Assembly (NCBI GenBank): GCA_947175285.1
Contig: CAMWMM010000053.1
Span: forward strand, 1-15,516
Length of the DNA stretch: 15,516 bases
Source of the DNA: an uncultured Lachnospiraceae bacterium
GTDB taxonomy: Bacteria > Bacillota_A > Clostridia > Lachnospirales > Lachnospiraceae
Direction: 5' to 3'
Position 1 is the first letter of the stretch; the number at the start of each line of letters is the position of its first letter. Both the position numbers and the translations under genes were made by a program. This document shows, piece after piece, positions 14,678 through 15,516 of this stretch. The notes beneath the pieces were generated by a model, which had not been told where the DNA came from, made no database searches, and saw nothing but the letters and a program-made list of their open reading frames with translations.

Positions 14678-15516
14678 TCATTTTTGTTTCAAAATTTCCA
14701 AGAGATATTCCCACACTCTTTTTACGGAAGAAATACTAAGCACCTCTTTGGTTGTATGAATATTCTGCATATCAGGTCCGCAGGAAATACAGTCCAGTTC
14801 CGGCAGTTTACCTGCAAACAGCCCACATTCAAGCCCTGCATGAATCGCTTCTACTCTTGGCTTTTCTCCATACATTTCCTCGTATATCCGAATCATTTTA
14901 TCGCGCAGCGGTGAATTTTTCCGGTATGCCCATCCGGGATAATTCCCACGCATATCCACTTCTGCTCCTGCAAGGTATGAAATCGCAGAAAGCTTCCGGC
15001 ATACAGCTTCCTTTTCGCTTTCTACGGAACTTCTGATAGCATAGGAAAGCGTAAGGCAATCTTCTCCTAACTTCATCACTCCCATATTTAAAGAAGTTTC
15101 CACCAGACCATCCACATCCACACTCATTGCCTGTACACCGTTTGGCATTGCCAGAAGATATGCCCTGACTTTTTGTACGCTCTCTTCTTTCAAACACTTC
15201 AGAATCTGTCCGTCCTGCTCTTTTTCCTTGCTGACTGTTATCGTAACTCCGTCATCTTTCCCCGATAACTCCTTTTGTATCTGTTTTTCCATTTCGCGGG
15301 CAATAGAAAAGCAGGTTTCCATATCTTCCGGTTTTACTACAATACGTGCCGTTGTCTGTCGCGGAATGGCATTGTCGGCAAGACCTCCCTCCAGACTGAT
15401 AATCGAAACGGACAGTTTTTGCAGCAAAGCGTCCAGAACGCGCCCCATCAGGCAGTTGGAATTTCCTCTCTCTTTGATAATTTCCACGCCGGAATGACCG
15501 CCGCACAGTCCTCCCA
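14678..15516 (-). CDS. pepD: Aminoacyl-histidine dipeptidase (PepD-type, M20 family), 5' end outside window
   Basis: This cytosolic zinc peptidase splits Xaa-His and related dipeptides. About 279 residues are visible and the frame is open to the right edge, so the N-terminal part, with the first metal ligands, is missing; complete PepD proteins have about 480 residues. Visible features are GGLCGGHSG (the lid/dimerisation-domain start typical of PepD) followed by EIIKERGNSN, a middle with IPRQTTARIVV, the segment EAIHAGLECGLF, and the C-terminal CGPDMQNIHTTKE, whose histidine is the likely last metal ligand. A GTG at 15487 is internal and not the true start. The stop lies 109 bp before the EAL gene on the same strand. 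Confidence 0.9.
   Translation of the reverse strand, partial: GGLCGGHSGVEIIKERGNSNCLMGRVLDALLQKLSVSIISLEGGLADNAIPRQTTARIVVKPEDMETCFSIAREMEKQIQKELSGKDDGVTITVSKEKEQDGQILKCLKEESVQKVRAYLLAMPNGVQAMSVDVDGLVETSLNMGVMKLGEDCLTLSYAIRSSVESEKEAVCRKLSAISYLAGAEVDMRGNYPGWAYRKNSPLRDKMIRIYEEMYGEKPRVEAIHAGLECGLFAGKLPELDCISCGPDMQNIHTTKEVLSISSVKRVWEYLLEILKQK

Noticed and set aside
15485..15487. GTG as start of the dipeptidase gene
   Set aside because: The reading frame continues upstream through the conserved GGLCGGHSG segment to the window edge, so the GTG is an internal valine codon.

Overview
The window looks like a chromosomal stretch from a Gram-positive anaerobe of the Clostridia, most likely a Lachnospiraceae relative. 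The grounds are strong AGGAGG-type ribosome binding sites, sigma-A-like promoters, DegV and AGCS proteins, free-standing methyl-accepting chemotaxis proteins, a MATE pump of the FNAADIIVVGRFAG type, and moderate-to-low G+C. The assignment is an inference from protein style, not from a marker gene.

Layout from left to right. Positions 1-1434 (minus strand) hold the start of trkH and a complete trkA, a potassium-uptake unit with its own promoter. A small unrecognised acidic protein (1509-1898, minus) lies upstream of trkA and is divergent from an AGCS-type sodium/amino-acid symporter (1988-3286, plus). The symporter ends 11 bp inside a convergent chemoreceptor gene (3276-5294, minus), whose dCache sensor carries a residue pattern matching the amino-acid-binding dCache class. 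A DegV fatty-acid-binding protein follows (5475-6362, plus). After it comes a gap with a long imperfect palindrome and a roughly 54-bp imperfect direct repeat.

Positions 6552-9192 form the least ordinary part. Two adjacent proteins of unknown function (minus) are divergent, across a 331-bp AT-rich intergenic region, from an XRE-type regulator (plus). The regulator promoter carries a concentric dyad. The first gene of the unknown pair has its Shine-Dalgarno sequence inside an 8-bp perfect hairpin. A bidirectional terminator separates this block from a MATE efflux gene and a small unrecognised partner gene (9216-10899, minus).

A tRNA-Pro gene with the unusual anticodon AGG (10980-11052) has a clear promoter and terminator. 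It is followed by a second chemoreceptor (11377-13068, plus) with a 4-helix-bundle-like sensor, tandem HAMP-like linkers and a structured leader. Its transcript runs into a 32-bp perfect inverted repeat shared with the end of a convergent GGDEF-EAL protein (13231-14568, minus). That protein has a degenerate GGDEF site but a complete EAL site, so it is predicted to be a c-di-GMP phosphodiesterase. The right edge holds the 3' part of a pepD-type aminoacyl-histidine dipeptidase (minus).

No insertion sequence, CRISPR array, prophage or rRNA was seen. The recurring theme is environmental sensing and nutrient handling: two chemoreceptors, a c-di-GMP hydrolase, and amino-acid, peptide and potassium functions. 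The best candidate for something undescribed is the XRE regulator with the divergent two-gene unit of unknown function.
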